Positions 1-8,968 of a stretch of DNA of 64,000 bases are shown here, one piece after another. How positions within the stretch are numbered: position 1 is the first letter of the stretch; each line of letters starts with the position of its first letter. Source of the stretch: a bacterium (GTDB taxonomy: Bacteria > SZUA-79 > Acidulodesulfobacterales > Acidulodesulfobacteraceae); contig JAJYYR010000001.1 in NCBI GenBank assembly GCA_021800805.1, positions 1,058,899-1,122,898 of the forward strand, in the 5' to 3' direction. The notes beneath the pieces were generated by a model. It saw only the letters and a list, made by a program, of their open reading frames with translations. It was not told the origin of the DNA and searched no databases. The position numbers and the translations under genes are program-made.

Positions 1-88
1 GCGGAGAGAGAGGGAGTCGAACCCTCGATAGACTTACATCTATACATGATTTCCAATCATGCTCCTTCGGCCTCTCGGACATCTCTCC
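1..88 (-). tRNA. tRNA-Ser (anticodon GGA)
   Basis: On the minus strand the sequence folds as a class II tRNA. The 7-bp acceptor stem pairs 82-88 with 3-9. The anticodon loop shows GGA (complement of 52-54), which reads UCC serine codons. A long variable arm follows, as expected for tRNA-Ser, and a T-arm with the TTCGA core is present. The discriminator is G (complement of base 2). The window ends one base later, so an encoded CCA cannot be judged. Confidence in identity is high; only the extreme 3' end is cut. Confidence 0.95.
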
Positions 89-201
89 TGAAAATTATTA
101 CTTGAAATATATCATTAATATATAATTTATCATTATTTCAAAATATATTCAAAGATTATTTTTTAAATTTTAAAAATAATTTAAGAAGGTGAATTTTTAT
201 A

Positions 202-231
202 TTGACAAAAAAATATATATTTTGATAAAAT
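202..231 (+). promoter_or_regulatory. sigma-70 type promoter upstream of the DnaJ-like gene
   Basis: A perfect -35 hexamer TTGACA (202-207) is followed after 18 bases by TAAAAT (226-231), a 5/6 match to the -10 consensus. A transcript would start near 238, run into the hairpin at 259-289 and then reach the DnaJ-like gene at 323. Spacing is one base above optimal. This is seen in sequence only. Confidence 0.6.
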
Positions 232-258
232 AAGTTTAGTAATTCTTTTCTCCATTTT

Positions 259-289
259 CCCCCTGATATATGCCGAATATGTCAGGGGG
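259..289 (+). terminator. hairpin with terminator or attenuator character in the DnaJ-like gene leader
   Basis: Bases 259-266 (five C then TGA) pair perfectly with 282-289. Weaker A-U and G-U pairs at 267-271/277-281 extend the stem to about 13 bp around a 5-base loop, GCCGA. The sequence TTTCT follows immediately on the plus strand, a short U-rich tract. The hairpin lies about 20 bases after the inferred transcription start and 33 bases before the DnaJ-like start codon. It could end a very short RNA, attenuate the gene, or stabilise the message. Confidence 0.5.
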
Positions 290-322
290 TTTCTAATTTA
301 TATATCTTTATATATATTCACG

Positions 323-1117
323 ATGAAAGATTATTATTCTATCTTAGGAATAGAACATAATGCAGACGAAACATTAATTAAAAGCCGTTACAGAAACCTT
401 GCCTCGATATACCATCCGGACAAAAATCCAGACAATCAGGATAAATTTTTAGATATAAACGAAGCATACAAGACGCTTATAAATCCCGTCTTAAGAGATA
501 TATACGATAAGGATTTGAAAGAATATGTGGAATTTAAAAAAACTCTGCCGGAAAATAAAATAACGCCGTTCAGGTCAAGACTGAGAGACGGGGGGAACAT
601 AAATATCGAAATAGATTTTACTATGGATATAAAAGCCCTTAAAAATAGGAACGGGGGTAAACCTGAAACAGGTGAATTTATCGAAAAAACCCTTAATATA
701 GAAAGATACGCAAAATGTCCGGCTTGTCTGGGCGAGGGCAAAGATAAGGGGACGGTTGCGATACCTTGTTCTATATGCCGCGGCGGCGGAGCCGTTAAAA
801 ACAGGGGGACTAATATTAACGAAGCATGCGGAAATTGCGGCGGATACGGCGATATATTTTTATATAAATGCAAAACTTGCAACGGTATGGCAAGAATAAA
901 ATCGTCCGAAGAAATGAAATTAAATTTTGCAATCGACGAGCTATTGGGCGGTAAGAAAAATATAGTATTTGAAGGTAATGGAGATGCAGGGGTTTTTGGA
1001 GGAAAAAACGGGAATCTGAATATTTTCGTTAAAATAGACGAAGACGTTTCGAGCAAAATGAATAATGACGGAAAAAGGTTTTTCCGGGGGTTGTTGTTCT
1101 CAAAAAGAAATAAATAA
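323..1117 (+). CDS. short DnaJ-like J-domain/zinc-finger co-chaperone
   Basis: The N-terminal J domain (residues 1-70) carries HPD at 31-33, the motif that stimulates DnaK ATPase activity. A DnaJ cysteine-rich domain follows with four CxxC pairs (C132/C135, C149/C152, C169/C172, C183/C186). The fourth repeat ends in MA rather than the usual G-x-G. The C-terminal substrate-binding part is abbreviated: the protein has 264 residues against about 370 for DnaJ. The usual Gly/Phe-rich linker after the J domain is absent. No grpE or dnaK is nearby, so it is more likely an auxiliary J protein than the main DnaJ. No clear ribosome-binding site precedes the ATG at 323. Family membership is sure; its client is unknown. 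Confidence 0.88.
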   Translation: MKDYYSILGIEHNADETLIKSRYRNLASIYHPDKNPDNQDKFLDINEAYKTLINPVLRDIYDKDLKEYVEFKKTLPENKITPFRSRLRDGGNINIEIDFTMDIKALKNRNGGKPETGEFIEKTLNIERYAKCPACLGEGKDKGTVAIPCSICRGGGAVKNRGTNINEACGNCGGYGDIFLYKCKTCNGMARIKSSEEMKLNFAIDELLGGKKNIVFEGNGDAGVFGGKNGNLNIFVKIDEDVSSKMNNDGKRFFRGLLFSKRNK

Positions 1118-1123
1118 ATCCGC

Positions 1124-1152
1124 TTTACAATTAAAAATATTTTTTGTATAAT
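1124..1152 (+). promoter_or_regulatory. sigma-70 type promoter for the PAS-GGDEF gene
   Basis: TTTACA (1124-1129, 5/6 match) and TATAAT (1147-1152, 6/6) are separated by exactly 17 bases. The promoter lies just after the DnaJ-like stop codon. Transcription would start near 1159, giving a leader of about 70 bases to the GTG at 1228. This suggests the two genes are transcribed separately. Confidence 0.65.
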
Positions 1153-1227
1153 CAAAATAATTTTAAATAATTATTTTTAGATAAACTTATAATATTAATT
1201 AACACATAATGTATTGCGGGAGGAATA

Positions 1228-2205
1228 GTGGTAAGCGCCGAATTCAATGATATAGAGCATGATTTATTTGAAAATATCGAAATTAAAAATCTGCTGAACT
1301 CTTTAGACGAAGGGGCGTTTGTCGTCAACAACGCAGATAATTTAGTTTTTTATAATACCGGCGCTCCGTCGATTTTAAAAACAAACTTAGAAGAATTTTT
1401 AAACAAAAATATAAGACTCATATATTATTTCCAAAATCTGTTTAAAGAGCAGTTAATACCTACGCATATCAGAGACCTTGCCTCCGGATATAAAATATCC
1501 AATATTTATAAAATCGACGAAGAAACTCATTATTTCGAAAATGAAAGGATAGACTTGCATGACGATTCGAGCGAAATTAAAGGAACATTATACTTAGTCC
1601 GGGATATTACCAAAGAAATAAAGCTCGAAATATCCTTATCGAACCAAATCAAATTAGACAATCTTTCAGGACTTTACAACTCAAGGTTTTTTTACGAGGA
1701 AATAGAAAAAGAGATAGCCAGAAGTTTAAGATACGGACACGATTTATCGTTATTTTTTATCGACATTAACAATTTTAAATTTTTTAACGACACGCTCGGT
1801 CACAAAGCCGGAGACGAAATTATAAAATTTACGGGGGAATTACTGAAAAGGGCTATTAGAACAAACGTGGATTCGGCATACAGATACGGCGGAGACGAGT
1901 TTGTAGTAATTCTGCCGAATACTCCCGCTAAAAGATCTACCATCGTGGCAAATAGGATTATATCTTTATTTCAAAACGGATTTAACGAAAAATTAAAAAC
2001 CATTATGTCCCGGGAAGCCGAAAACATTAGCTTAGAGGATTTGACTTTTGACGACAATAAATCTAAAAAGGTAGGATTATCCATAGGCATAAGCGAATAC
2101 CGGCAGGGCAAACCCTTCAACGAACTTATTAAAGAAGCCGATGCGGCAATGTATAAAGCAAAAAGAAATACCGGCATTCCCATATGTATTTACGAGGAAA
2201 GTTAA
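1228..2205 (+). CDS. PAS-GGDEF diguanylate cyclase
   Basis: Residues about 18-130 look like a PAS sensory fold, ending in a typical LVRDITK segment. Residues 140-320 form a GGDEF domain with intact GGDEF at 221-225 and the metal-binding DINNFK segment near 179, so c-di-GMP synthesis is expected. The product-inhibition site is shifted: R211 and D215 stand as RxxxD rather than RxxD. No membrane segment is visible, so it should be cytoplasmic. The start is GTG, preceded by GGGAGG at 1218-1223 with a short 4-base gap. Its 3' end overlaps the end of the convergent cobD gene by 4 bases. It is one of three GGDEF proteins in the window. Confidence 0.9.
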   Translation: MVSAEFNDIEHDLFENIEIKNLLNSLDEGAFVVNNADNLVFYNTGAPSILKTNLEEFLNKNIRLIYYFQNLFKEQLIPTHIRDLASGYKISNIYKIDEETHYFENERIDLHDDSSEIKGTLYLVRDITKEIKLEISLSNQIKLDNLSGLYNSRFFYEEIEKEIARSLRYGHDLSLFFIDINNFKFFNDTLGHKAGDEIIKFTGELLKRAIRTNVDSAYRYGGDEFVVILPNTPAKRSTIVANRIISLFQNGFNEKLKTIMSREAENISLEDLTFDDNKSKKVGLSIGISEYRQGKPFNELIKEADAAMYKAKRNTGIPICIYEES

Positions 2206-3290
2206 TATCTAATGCGCAGTCCGACGGCGGCAATAACCGACAAGTAAAAAAATACAAGAAGAACCGACGCTAATTCCATAATATTTATAACGTCCATAAT
2301 GTTTTTGCTTGAAGGAACACCGTAATCTTCAAAACCTATAACCGGTCTTTTGCTTTCTATTCCGCCGTAAAAGTTTAATCCGCCCAGTTTTATTCTTAAC
2401 GCGCCTGCGGTTATAGATTCAAGAATGCCCCCGTTAGGACTGGGGTGACTTTTTCTGAATTTAATAAAAGATTTTAAAGCCGCAGAAAAATAGTAGCTAT
2501 TTGTCAATGATTTTGAAAAGTTATGAGTTAAATTTGAAGTAAAACTTAAAATAGCTATAGCTAACAACATAAAAAAAGCGGTAATTCTAAACGGTATATA
2601 ATTTAAAACATCGTCTAAATGGGCGGAAAATTTACCGAATTTTTCGTATTTTTCATTCCTGTATCCCACCAAAGAGTCTAAAAGGTTTACGCTTTTATAA
2701 ATAACCGCCGATAAGACGCCGAAAAAAACTGGATAGATTTCAAAAAATCCTTCGGATGCCGCAAACTTCAATGTATATCCGGCGATTACTCCAACCGTGA
2801 AATAGAAAATTACCGAACCTATGCCGTCGCCCGTGTTTTCGGAAACGGATTCTACCACTGCCCTCGAAATTTCGGATTCGCTAAGATTGTCGCTGTCCCT
2901 GCCGGCAAGCGACAAAAGATTTTTCCGCGCCCCCGATATATCTTTAGACTTCAAAAGGCTGTATATTTTCAAGCTTTCATGTCTTAACCCTCCCGTGGAA
3001 AGAAAAGACGAGAATATGTATAACGAAACTGCATAAAAGAGCAGAGGCGAAATATTAACCGCAGTAAAACTAAGCGCAGTAAAAATTATAGATATTCCGA
3101 AGATCGTCGAAATATTAAAAAGGAGACCGGATATAAATCCATTTGAGGCGGAATAAAATAATTTTTCTAAATAAACCCCCATCCTGCCCATTATATTTAA
3201 AGGGTGCAGTTTATAATTTAAACTGCCAGAATAAAACTCTATTATGAAAGCCAAAGAGGGCAGAGTAATAATTATATAAACAAGCGTCAT
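2202..3290 (-). CDS. cobD: adenosylcobinamide-phosphate synthase CobD/CbiB
   Basis: This polytopic membrane protein matches CbiB/CobD, which joins aminopropanol or its phosphate to adenosylcobyric acid in cobalamin synthesis. Seen motifs are HPLNIMGRMG near the N-terminus, SVSENTGDG in the middle, then LDSLVGYRNEKYEKFG and SHPSPNGG. These are the conserved blocks of the family. The frame is open further upstream to 3380, but that would overlap the preceding gene by 89 bases. The ATG at 3290 lies one base after that gene's stop codon and gives 362 residues, so I chose it. No other cobalamin gene and no B12 riboswitch is present in the window. Confidence 0.9.
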   Translation of the reverse strand: MTLVYIIITLPSLAFIIEFYSGSLNYKLHPLNIMGRMGVYLEKLFYSASNGFISGLLFNISTIFGISIIFTALSFTAVNISPLLFYAVSLYIFSSFLSTGGLRHESLKIYSLLKSKDISGARKNLLSLAGRDSDNLSESEISRAVVESVSENTGDGIGSVIFYFTVGVIAGYTLKFAASEGFFEIYPVFFGVLSAVIYKSVNLLDSLVGYRNEKYEKFGKFSAHLDDVLNYIPFRITAFFMLLAIAILSFTSNLTHNFSKSLTNSYYFSAALKSFIKFRKSHPSPNGGILESITAGALRIKLGGLNFYGGIESKRPVIGFEDYGVPSSKNIMDVINIMELASVLLVFFYLSVIAAVGLRIRY

Positions 3291-3291
3291 A

Positions 3292-3651
3292 TTAATTCTT
3301 GAAACTTTCGGGGATAGCGCATGAATCTCCCGCCATAAGTTCCATAAAAACTTTATTACAGTAAAGAGAAAGAGCGTCAAGTTTTTCAGGTATATCAGGC
3401 ATATTGGTTTCCGATTTAAACGATCCTAATGCTTCAATATATGATTTTAATCGAGAGTCGAGGTCTTCGGATATTTTATCGATATCGACGGGCTTACCTT
3501 TTTTAAACGAATTAGAAATTTCGTCTAATATCATTCCTATATAAGATATATAGCTTGAGGCATCGTCTTTTTTGCCGGAATTTAAAGCGGCATTATTTAT
3601 CTCGTCTATATAATCCTTTAACTCTTTAAAAATGTTTTCGGGATTGTTCAT
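3292..3651 (-). CDS. hypothetical helical protein upstream of cobD
   Basis: This 119-residue acidic protein has no signal peptide and no recognised motif. It appears to be largely alpha-helical, with many Asp, Glu, Lys and Ser residues. Its stop codon lies one base before the chosen cobD start, so the two genes are probably co-transcribed and translationally coupled. I do not recognise the family, and the link to cobalamin synthesis is by position only. The reading is supported by codon usage like the neighbours and by the tight junction. Confidence 0.65.
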   Translation of the reverse strand: MNNPENIFKELKDYIDEINNAALNSGKKDDASSYISYIGMILDEISNSFKKGKPVDIDKISEDLDSRLKSYIEALGSFKSETNMPDIPEKLDALSLYCNKVFMELMAGDSCAIPESFKN

Positions 3652-3718
3652 AATGATTTATTTTGCGATATAAATTTTAAAAAGTCAAATATTTTAATTT
3701 TGTTCATTTACAGTTTAC

Positions 3719-3742
3719 ATAATGTTCCTTATGGGACATTAT
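3719..3742. repeat. inverted repeat (hairpin) between the GH57 gene and the gene before cobD
   Basis: A 10-bp inverted repeat with one G-T wobble (3719-3728 with 3733-3742) closes a TTAT loop. It sits 47 bases after the GH57 stop codon in the direction of transcription. It may act as that gene's terminator, but no U-tract follows, so a regulatory role for the next gene cannot be excluded. The surrounding 138-base gap holds nothing else I recognise. Confidence 0.4.
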
Positions 3743-3789
3743 AAAATATCGCCTATGTGCGGGAATGATTTTGTGGATATTTGAATTGA

Positions 3790-6159
3790 TTAAACGAGCC
3801 AGTTGATTATTTCGAAGTTTTTATCGGGGATAACGGTTTCAAAATAACCGTTGACGGGGAAACGCTCTATTTCAGCAAGAGGATTATCTTTGTATGTAAG
3901 GACGGCATAAAAATTTAAAAGATTATTCGGCGGGACGCCTAAGGTAAGAATCGGTATAGACACCTCGAGAATTTTTTTATAGACTGCTTGAATAATCGGA
4001 ATATTCATTTGACTGCCGTCCGTATTTATATTGCCGTCATCCTTAGTTAAAAATGAATTTACTAATATATTTAAATTGTTATATACATTAAATTCAAGTT
4101 TTAGTTCAATATTTACCGAGTTGATAAATTTTAGGACGATTACTTTATCCTTTAATTCTAAGGCTTCTTTATTCATTAAAAAATCGAATCTGACAAAAAA
4201 CGAAGATTCGTCAAATCCGTATTGAAGTTTCCTGATAAACCTGTCGGTATGCGCCATTGCCTTGCCGGATAAAATACTTGGAAAATAGACGGCGCTGCCG
4301 AGCCACTCGAAGTAATTATCGGCTATTCCGTTTATTTTGGGTTGTATAAACGATACGATGTCCAAATTAGGCTTTACCGCCCGTTTTTTTTCTATAATCG
4401 GGATATAATACTCGTCGGGCGGATTGTCCTCTAAAAATTTATAGACGTTTATAAGATGCGTTCTGTAAAGATTGTCGTATTGTTCGTCGATGCCGGACGT
4501 TCTATCTTCACCGTACCACCAGTTATAATCGCTTCCTTCCGCTATAAATATTTGCTCCCATGCGGCTTTGAAATTAGCGGAATCTTGTTCTTGGGTTTTG
4601 CTCTTTTGTACGAGATAATTCCTTGTTTTTGAAAGCATGTCCCATGCTTTGTTGTCTTCCCTGTCCCCTATCCATATTCTGAAGTTATGATTAATCCAAG
4701 AACCGGGATAAATCGTCGGAATATTGTAAATTTTTGAATAATCTAATTCCGAGGCGGGATTAACGTTCCATTTAATATCTAAGAATTGTTTTATTTTAAC
4801 GCCGGATTTGCCTTCTTCGTATGGCGACTGCGTTTCTTTTAAACTATCTTCCGCTTTTTTTATGTATTCGCTGACGGTAATGGTTTTTATAATCTCTGCG
4901 TTATCGGACAATCCCTCGTAAAGATAATTAAAAAAGTCGTCTCCGTTATCTTTATAATATTCCCAAGCGTTTTCGCCGTCTAATATTATAGGAACTACAG
5001 AAAGACCATTTTTATTGTAATTTTGCAGACTTAACGCTATATCCTTCAAGTTGTTTATTAAATCTTTAGCGGCGGTTTCCGGTTCATAGGTTGAATACTT
5101 AAACCCAATTAAATCCGAAAGCGCTTTGTCTCTGAAAAATATGTATGAATATCTTTCATCTCTTTTTACTACATAAGGTCTATAAAGGAGTTTCCTGTTA
5201 TTTAAATCGGTTAAATTAACGCCTATGGAATTGGAAAGAATCTCCTCATCGGTAGCTATCCAATGGACATTATTATCGAAAAAAAGTTTTAGTGTCCTTT
5301 CGCTGACGCTTCCCTCGGACGGCCACATCCCTTTAACTTTCACGCCTAATTTTTTGTCGAAATAATCTAATGAGCTTTTAATTTGATAGTCGGCGTCCTC
5401 CGGATGTCTGAACGGTGTCGGAAGTTCTATGCCGTCGTGAAAATCGGCTATATCGGTATCGCATAACAACGGCAGTATCGGATGATAGTATGGGCTTGCA
5501 GAAAGTTCGATACTGCCGCTTTCCGCAAGTTCGGTAATCAAAGGAATTATTTTATTTAAAATCAGCGGGATTTTTTCTCTTATTAATTTATTTTTTTCTT
5601 CTTCGGCGAATTTCTTATCCTTAGTTTTTAACGAGGCTAAAAATTCATCGGAACTTATAGAAATGGGGTCTATCCAGAGAAGATTAAACAAGACTATTAT
5701 ATCTAAATAATCCTGTTCATCGAATAAATTTAATTTTTCTTCGTCCCCTTCGACTGCGGCGGTTTTTAATCTGTAATAAAGCTGTTTGAACCTTCCGCTT
5801 TTTTCGATGAATTTATTGCTTGAAGAACACGCCGGAAAGAATCTCTCTATAATAAATAGTTTATCTTTGGAGGAAAGTTCGGATATCTTTTTATCGGATA
5901 TGCTTAAAAATTCTTCGTTTTTAAGCATATCGTTATAATTGTTTACATAATCTTCTAATTGAACGAGTAAAGACGGGGAATAGTTAAACGTGGCATGAAT
6001 TTTGGGATATTTTTTTAGAAGCGCCCCCATAAAATAATAATCTTTGGTAGCATGGAGCCTCGTCCACGGCATCAGTATTTCGCCGCTAAAATCGTCTTTG
6101 TAATAAGGCTGGTGAAAATGCCATATAAAAATTACGTTTATCGGGGTTAAATCGTTCAC
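3790..6159 (-). CDS. glycoside hydrolase family 57 protein
   Basis: The protein (789 residues) begins with the GH57 hallmark HFHQPY (14-19). It carries MWPSEGSV with the likely nucleophile E282 and [11 protein letters not shown] with the likely acid/base D394. These are the conserved GH57 regions, in the usual order. GH57 enzymes act on alpha-glucans such as glycogen or starch (amylase, branching enzyme, glucanotransferase). The exact specificity cannot be read here. A C-terminal half of about 300 residues with a beta-rich end (DUF1957-unlike) follows. There is no signal peptide, so it acts in the cytoplasm. Its ATG overlaps the stop of the upstream chemoreceptor gene by 4 bases, so the two are translationally coupled. 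Confidence 0.9.
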   Translation of the reverse strand: MNDLTPINVIFIWHFHQPYYKDDFSGEILMPWTRLHATKDYYFMGALLKKYPKIHATFNYSPSLLVQLEDYVNNYNDMLKNEEFLSISDKKISELSSKDKLFIIERFFPACSSSNKFIEKSGRFKQLYYRLKTAAVEGDEEKLNLFDEQDYLDIIVLFNLLWIDPISISSDEFLASLKTKDKKFAEEEKNKLIREKIPLILNKIIPLITELAESGSIELSASPYYHPILPLLCDTDIADFHDGIELPTPFRHPEDADYQIKSSLDYFDKKLGVKVKGMWPSEGSVSERTLKLFFDNNVHWIATDEEILSNSIGVNLTDLNNRKLLYRPYVVKRDERYSYIFFRDKALSDLIGFKYSTYEPETAAKDLINNLKDIALSLQNYNKNGLSVVPIILDGENAWEYYKDNGDDFFNYLYEGLSDNAEIIKTITVSEYIKKAEDSLKETQSPYEEGKSGVKIKQFLDIKWNVNPASELDYSKIYNIPTIYPGSWINHNFRIWIGDREDNKAWDMLSKTRNYLVQKSKTQEQDSANFKAAWEQIFIAEGSDYNWWYGEDRTSGIDEQYDNLYRTHLINVYKFLEDNPPDEYYIPIIEKKRAVKPNLDIVSFIQPKINGIADNYFEWLGSAVYFPSILSGKAMAHTDRFIRKLQYGFDESSFFVRFDFLMNKEALELKDKVIVLKFINSVNIELKLEFNVYNNLNILVNSFLTKDDGNINTDGSQMNIPIIQAVYKKILEVSIPILTLGVPPNNLLNFYAVLTYKDNPLAEIERFPVNGYFETVIPDKNFEIINWLV

Positions 6160-7535
6160 TTCTTCTCATGCCTGTTGTAAATATTGTTTTCTTTAGCTTT
6201 GCTAATTAAATCGTCAAGCGTCTTTATTACCTGCCCTTTATAATCTATTAACCTGTCGGCGAGAATATTAGCCTTATCCAAATCTTTTGCGTTTAAAGCG
6301 TCGATTAAAGCTTTGCCGGTTTCGTGGACTTTCGGATGAATCTGCCCTAATTCTATAAATTCTTTGTGATCCCCATATTTTGAGCGTCCTACCCCTTCGT
6401 ACCACTTTCCGAGCCTGCACTGGTGATGGTCGGTCAACTCTGCGCTGTTTAGCGATACTTTTTTATCCGCAAGGGCGTCGAGCACTCTCGTAATCCATAA
6501 TAAATGGTCGGCTTTGACGATATTTAAAAGCATACAGTCGAATTTCCAATCCGAAAAAATTTTTATGGAATTTGACTGTTCTTTGACTATTCTGTCAAAA
6601 GAAGAACCGATTTTATCAAATGTATTCTGCATCTCTTCCATCCCGGAAGAAAGAGACGAGAGATTATTTGCCATTTCCGAAGCAACCTGCGACTGTTCTT
6701 CTGCCGCCGTGGCGATATACGTTACCTGTTCGCTTGTTTGAGTAGCCGCTTTGTCGGCTATGGACATAACGCTTGTTACGACGTCCAAGGATTCCTGAGA
6801 ATTTTTAAGGTGGGAAAGACCTTCTTTTACTTTAATCTCGACTTCTTTGGACTGTCCGCCTATGTCCTGCGTTACCTGTTCGATTTCTTTTGCCGCCTGA
6901 GCGGATTTTTCCGCAAGCGTTCTTACTTCATCAGCTACGACGGCAAAACCTCTGCCGTGTTCCCCCGCTCTCGCCGCTTCTATTGCGGCGTTTAAGGATA
7001 ACAGGTTGGTTTGCGCCGCTATCTCTTTTACTTTATCGGTAAGTTCTACTATTTTCTGCGTCCTCGTTACAAACTGGTTTATCGACTCTCCCATGGTTTT
7101 AACCGCCTGCTCGACCTGCTCCATTCTCGAAACAAGTTCCTCCAGCGCCGCCGAACCTTCCTTAGTTTTTTTGACGGTATCGCCGGCTTCGCCCGCCGCC
7201 GCCTGCGCATTTTTTGCTATTTCTTTTGCGGTAGAAGACATCTCTTCGGTAGCCGCGGCGACGCCGGTTATCCTCGATGCGGCTTGTTCTACTTCGCCCC
7301 TGAACACCCCGGCGGTCTTTTTCGTATCTATGGTAATTTCCATAATATCGACTTGGTCGGAGGCAAGAGATAGTATTCTATTCCTCCAGTCGTTGACTAA
7401 GGATAAAGCGGGGAAAGAGGCGTCAAAAAGCCTCGCGTCCGACTTTTTAAGTTTTTCCAATTCATCGTCTTTATCTGTCAAAGCCGAATTAATAACGGTC
7501 ATGCACTGTTTATTGCCTTGGCTGAATAACCCCAT
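6156..7535 (-). CDS. soluble methyl-accepting chemotaxis protein with C-terminal CZB domain
   Basis: Residues about 60-330 form an MCP signalling coiled coil with the conserved tip [18 protein letters not shown], which contacts CheA and CheW. There is no transmembrane segment, so the receptor is cytoplasmic. Residues about 345-445 form a chemoreceptor zinc-binding (CZB) domain, with the [12 protein letters not shown] and HPKVHETG motifs that supply His/Cys zinc ligands. CZB receptors are known to sense zinc and oxidants such as hypochlorite. AGGAG lies 5 bases before the chosen ATG. The stop codon overlaps the GH57 start by 4 bases, an unusual pairing. Confidence 0.92.
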   Translation of the reverse strand: MGLFSQGNKQCMTVINSALTDKDDELEKLKKSDARLFDASFPALSLVNDWRNRILSLASDQVDIMEITIDTKKTAGVFRGEVEQAASRITGVAAATEEMSSTAKEIAKNAQAAAGEAGDTVKKTKEGSAALEELVSRMEQVEQAVKTMGESINQFVTRTQKIVELTDKVKEIAAQTNLLSLNAAIEAARAGEHGRGFAVVADEVRTLAEKSAQAAKEIEQVTQDIGGQSKEVEIKVKEGLSHLKNSQESLDVVTSVMSIADKAATQTSEQVTYIATAAEEQSQVASEMANNLSSLSSGMEEMQNTFDKIGSSFDRIVKEQSNSIKIFSDWKFDCMLLNIVKADHLLWITRVLDALADKKVSLNSAELTDHHQCRLGKWYEGVGRSKYGDHKEFIELGQIHPKVHETGKALIDALNAKDLDKANILADRLIDYKGQVIKTLDDLISKAKENNIYNRHEKK

Positions 7536-7567
7536 ACCCTCTCCTAAATAAAATTAAGCATATGTTT

Positions 7568-8212
7568 TTAAAAGCGAAGCTCATTCAATTGTATTAAATT
7601 TTCTATATATCCCCTGTCTTTAGTCATTGCATCGTTCGTGAGAATAGTATTATATACGGCAACGGCTTTTTTTGGCTCTTTAATCTGCGTCCATACCGCC
7701 GCTTCTTCCAATAATGCATATTCCTGAAGCTTGACGTCGTTTATTTTAGACATTGCTTTAAAATATAATATCGCGCTTTTATAATTTTTTTGGAGCATAG
7801 AAACGGTAGCAAGATTGCTGTAGGCAAGATAAGTTAAATTATGCGAATTAGGTTTTGGATAATAACGGGCATATTTTGTAAAATAAACCGCTGATTTTTT
7901 TAATTTCCCCGCTCTCATATAATCTAATCCAAGATAAAAATTAGATATTTTATAATCGGTCGTTCCTTTGTATTTTTTTTGAAGTTTTTTTAGGTATGAT
8001 ATTGAACCGGAAACAGCTTCGGGATTTTTACCGTTATAGGACATATAAAGCCTGATGCCCTTCCAAAGCATTTTATTTGCGCTTTGGTTTAATTTATAAT
8101 AATAAAATTTGACTCCCAGCAATGCCCCTACGATTATTATGATTCCGGCTAAAAAACCGATTAAAAAATATTTATTTTTAATAAAAAATCCTTCTATGTC
8201 TATTTTGTCCAT
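7568..8212 (-). CDS. membrane-anchored tetratricopeptide protein
   Basis: A single membrane segment (about residues 14-34) is followed by a helical domain of roughly 175 residues with TPR-like spacing (segments near 88-120, 125-155 and 165-195). The layout resembles the YfgM/TPR_21-type proteins, which sit in the inner membrane with the TPR domain in the periplasm. The partner is unknown. It lies 32 bases upstream of the chemoreceptor gene, in the same orientation. The assignment is to architecture, not to a named gene. Confidence 0.65.
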   Translation of the reverse strand: MDKIDIEGFFIKNKYFLIGFLAGIIIIVGALLGVKFYYYKLNQSANKMLWKGIRLYMSYNGKNPEAVSGSISYLKKLQKKYKGTTDYKISNFYLGLDYMRAGKLKKSAVYFTKYARYYPKPNSHNLTYLAYSNLATVSMLQKNYKSAILYFKAMSKINDVKLQEYALLEEAAVWTQIKEPKKAVAVYNTILTNDAMTKDRGYIENLIQLNELRF

Positions 8213-8282
8213 TAAAATTTCCCTTTCCCTTTTTATTTTTTACGTTAATTTGAATTAATATTATAAGATAATAAAATTAAAA

Positions 8283-8963
8283 TCAAGCATATTTTTTTGA
8301 CGATTTTTTTAATAAGCCGGCGGCGTTTTCCTTAATTTTTTCAAGATCTTTTGCCGTCAGCCCCGCGCCGAATCCCACCCCGTCGTATTCTTTTTCGCCC
8401 ATAATATCCGAAGGAGAATGGGCGTCACTCGAAATAATCAAGCCGGCTCCGGTTTTTTGGCTTATGCCGACTATATGTCCGTTTGCGAGGCAGTGTCCCT
8501 TTCTGTAGGAAAGTTCCAGATATATGCCGTTTTTCTTTGCCAGGACCGCCTCTTTTTCCGTAATTAAACCCGGGTGGGAAAGTATGTCTATATCTTCTTT
8601 TAAGGCGGCTGAATTTGTTCCGTCCTCTACCGGCTCGCTCAGCGTTTCGCCGTGGACTACGACTATTTTTGCCCCGGATTTTCTGGCAAGACTTACGGCT
8701 TCTCCTATAAGACTTGGCGGCACATGCGTTATCTCGACTCCGGGAAGAACTTTAAAATTATTTTTTTTATTTTTACCGTAAAGTTTGTTTATTTTTTCGC
8801 ATATTTTTTTAATGCCGGACAGGTTGCTTTCGATATTGGAAAAATCGGCGTGGTCGGTTATAGCTATCGCGTCTATACCTGCATATATAGAACGCCTGAT
8901 AAGCTCTGCGGGAACAAGTTCGCCGTCGGAAAATACGGTGTGCATATGAAAATCTATTATCAT
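8283..8963 (-). CDS. PHP-domain metal-dependent phosphoesterase
   Basis: The protein opens with DFHMHTVFSDGE and continues with ITDHAD, a conserved Glu in PGVEITH, then HGET, SHPG and SSDAHS. This is the complete set of PHP-family metal ligands, typical of trinuclear phosphoesterases. At 226 residues it is a stand-alone PHP protein of the histidinol-phosphatase-like group. The substrate cannot be read from sequence, and no his gene is nearby. The ATG lies 5 bases after the miaB stop codon, so it is in the same operon as miaB. Confidence 0.85.
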   Translation of the reverse strand: MIIDFHMHTVFSDGELVPAELIRRSIYAGIDAIAITDHADFSNIESNLSGIKKICEKINKLYGKNKKNNFKVLPGVEITHVPPSLIGEAVSLARKSGAKIVVVHGETLSEPVEDGTNSAALKEDIDILSHPGLITEKEAVLAKKNGIYLELSYRKGHCLANGHIVGISQKTGAGLIISSDAHSPSDIMGEKEYDGVGFGAGLTAKDLEKIKENAAGLLKKSSKKYA

Positions 8964-8968
8964 AATAA

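Noticed and set aside
181..228. Possible leader peptide (TTG start at 203 after AAGAAGGTG) upstream of the DnaJ-like gene
   Set aside because: Seven codons only, and it would lie across the -35 and -10 boxes of a strong promoter, upstream of the inferred transcript start.
436..1155. 239-residue open frame opposite the DnaJ-like gene
   Set aside because: It is the reverse shadow of a gene with a clear J domain and zinc motif. It has no start signal or recognisable domain.
2202..3380. Longer cobD start at 3380
   Set aside because: It would overlap the upstream gene by 89 bases and add 30 residues without family resemblance. The ATG at 3290 fits better.
7006..7551. 181-residue open frame opposite the chemoreceptor gene
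   Set aside because: Low-complexity Ser/Ala-rich mirror of the coiled-coil coding region, with no family resemblance. The minus-strand gene is certain.
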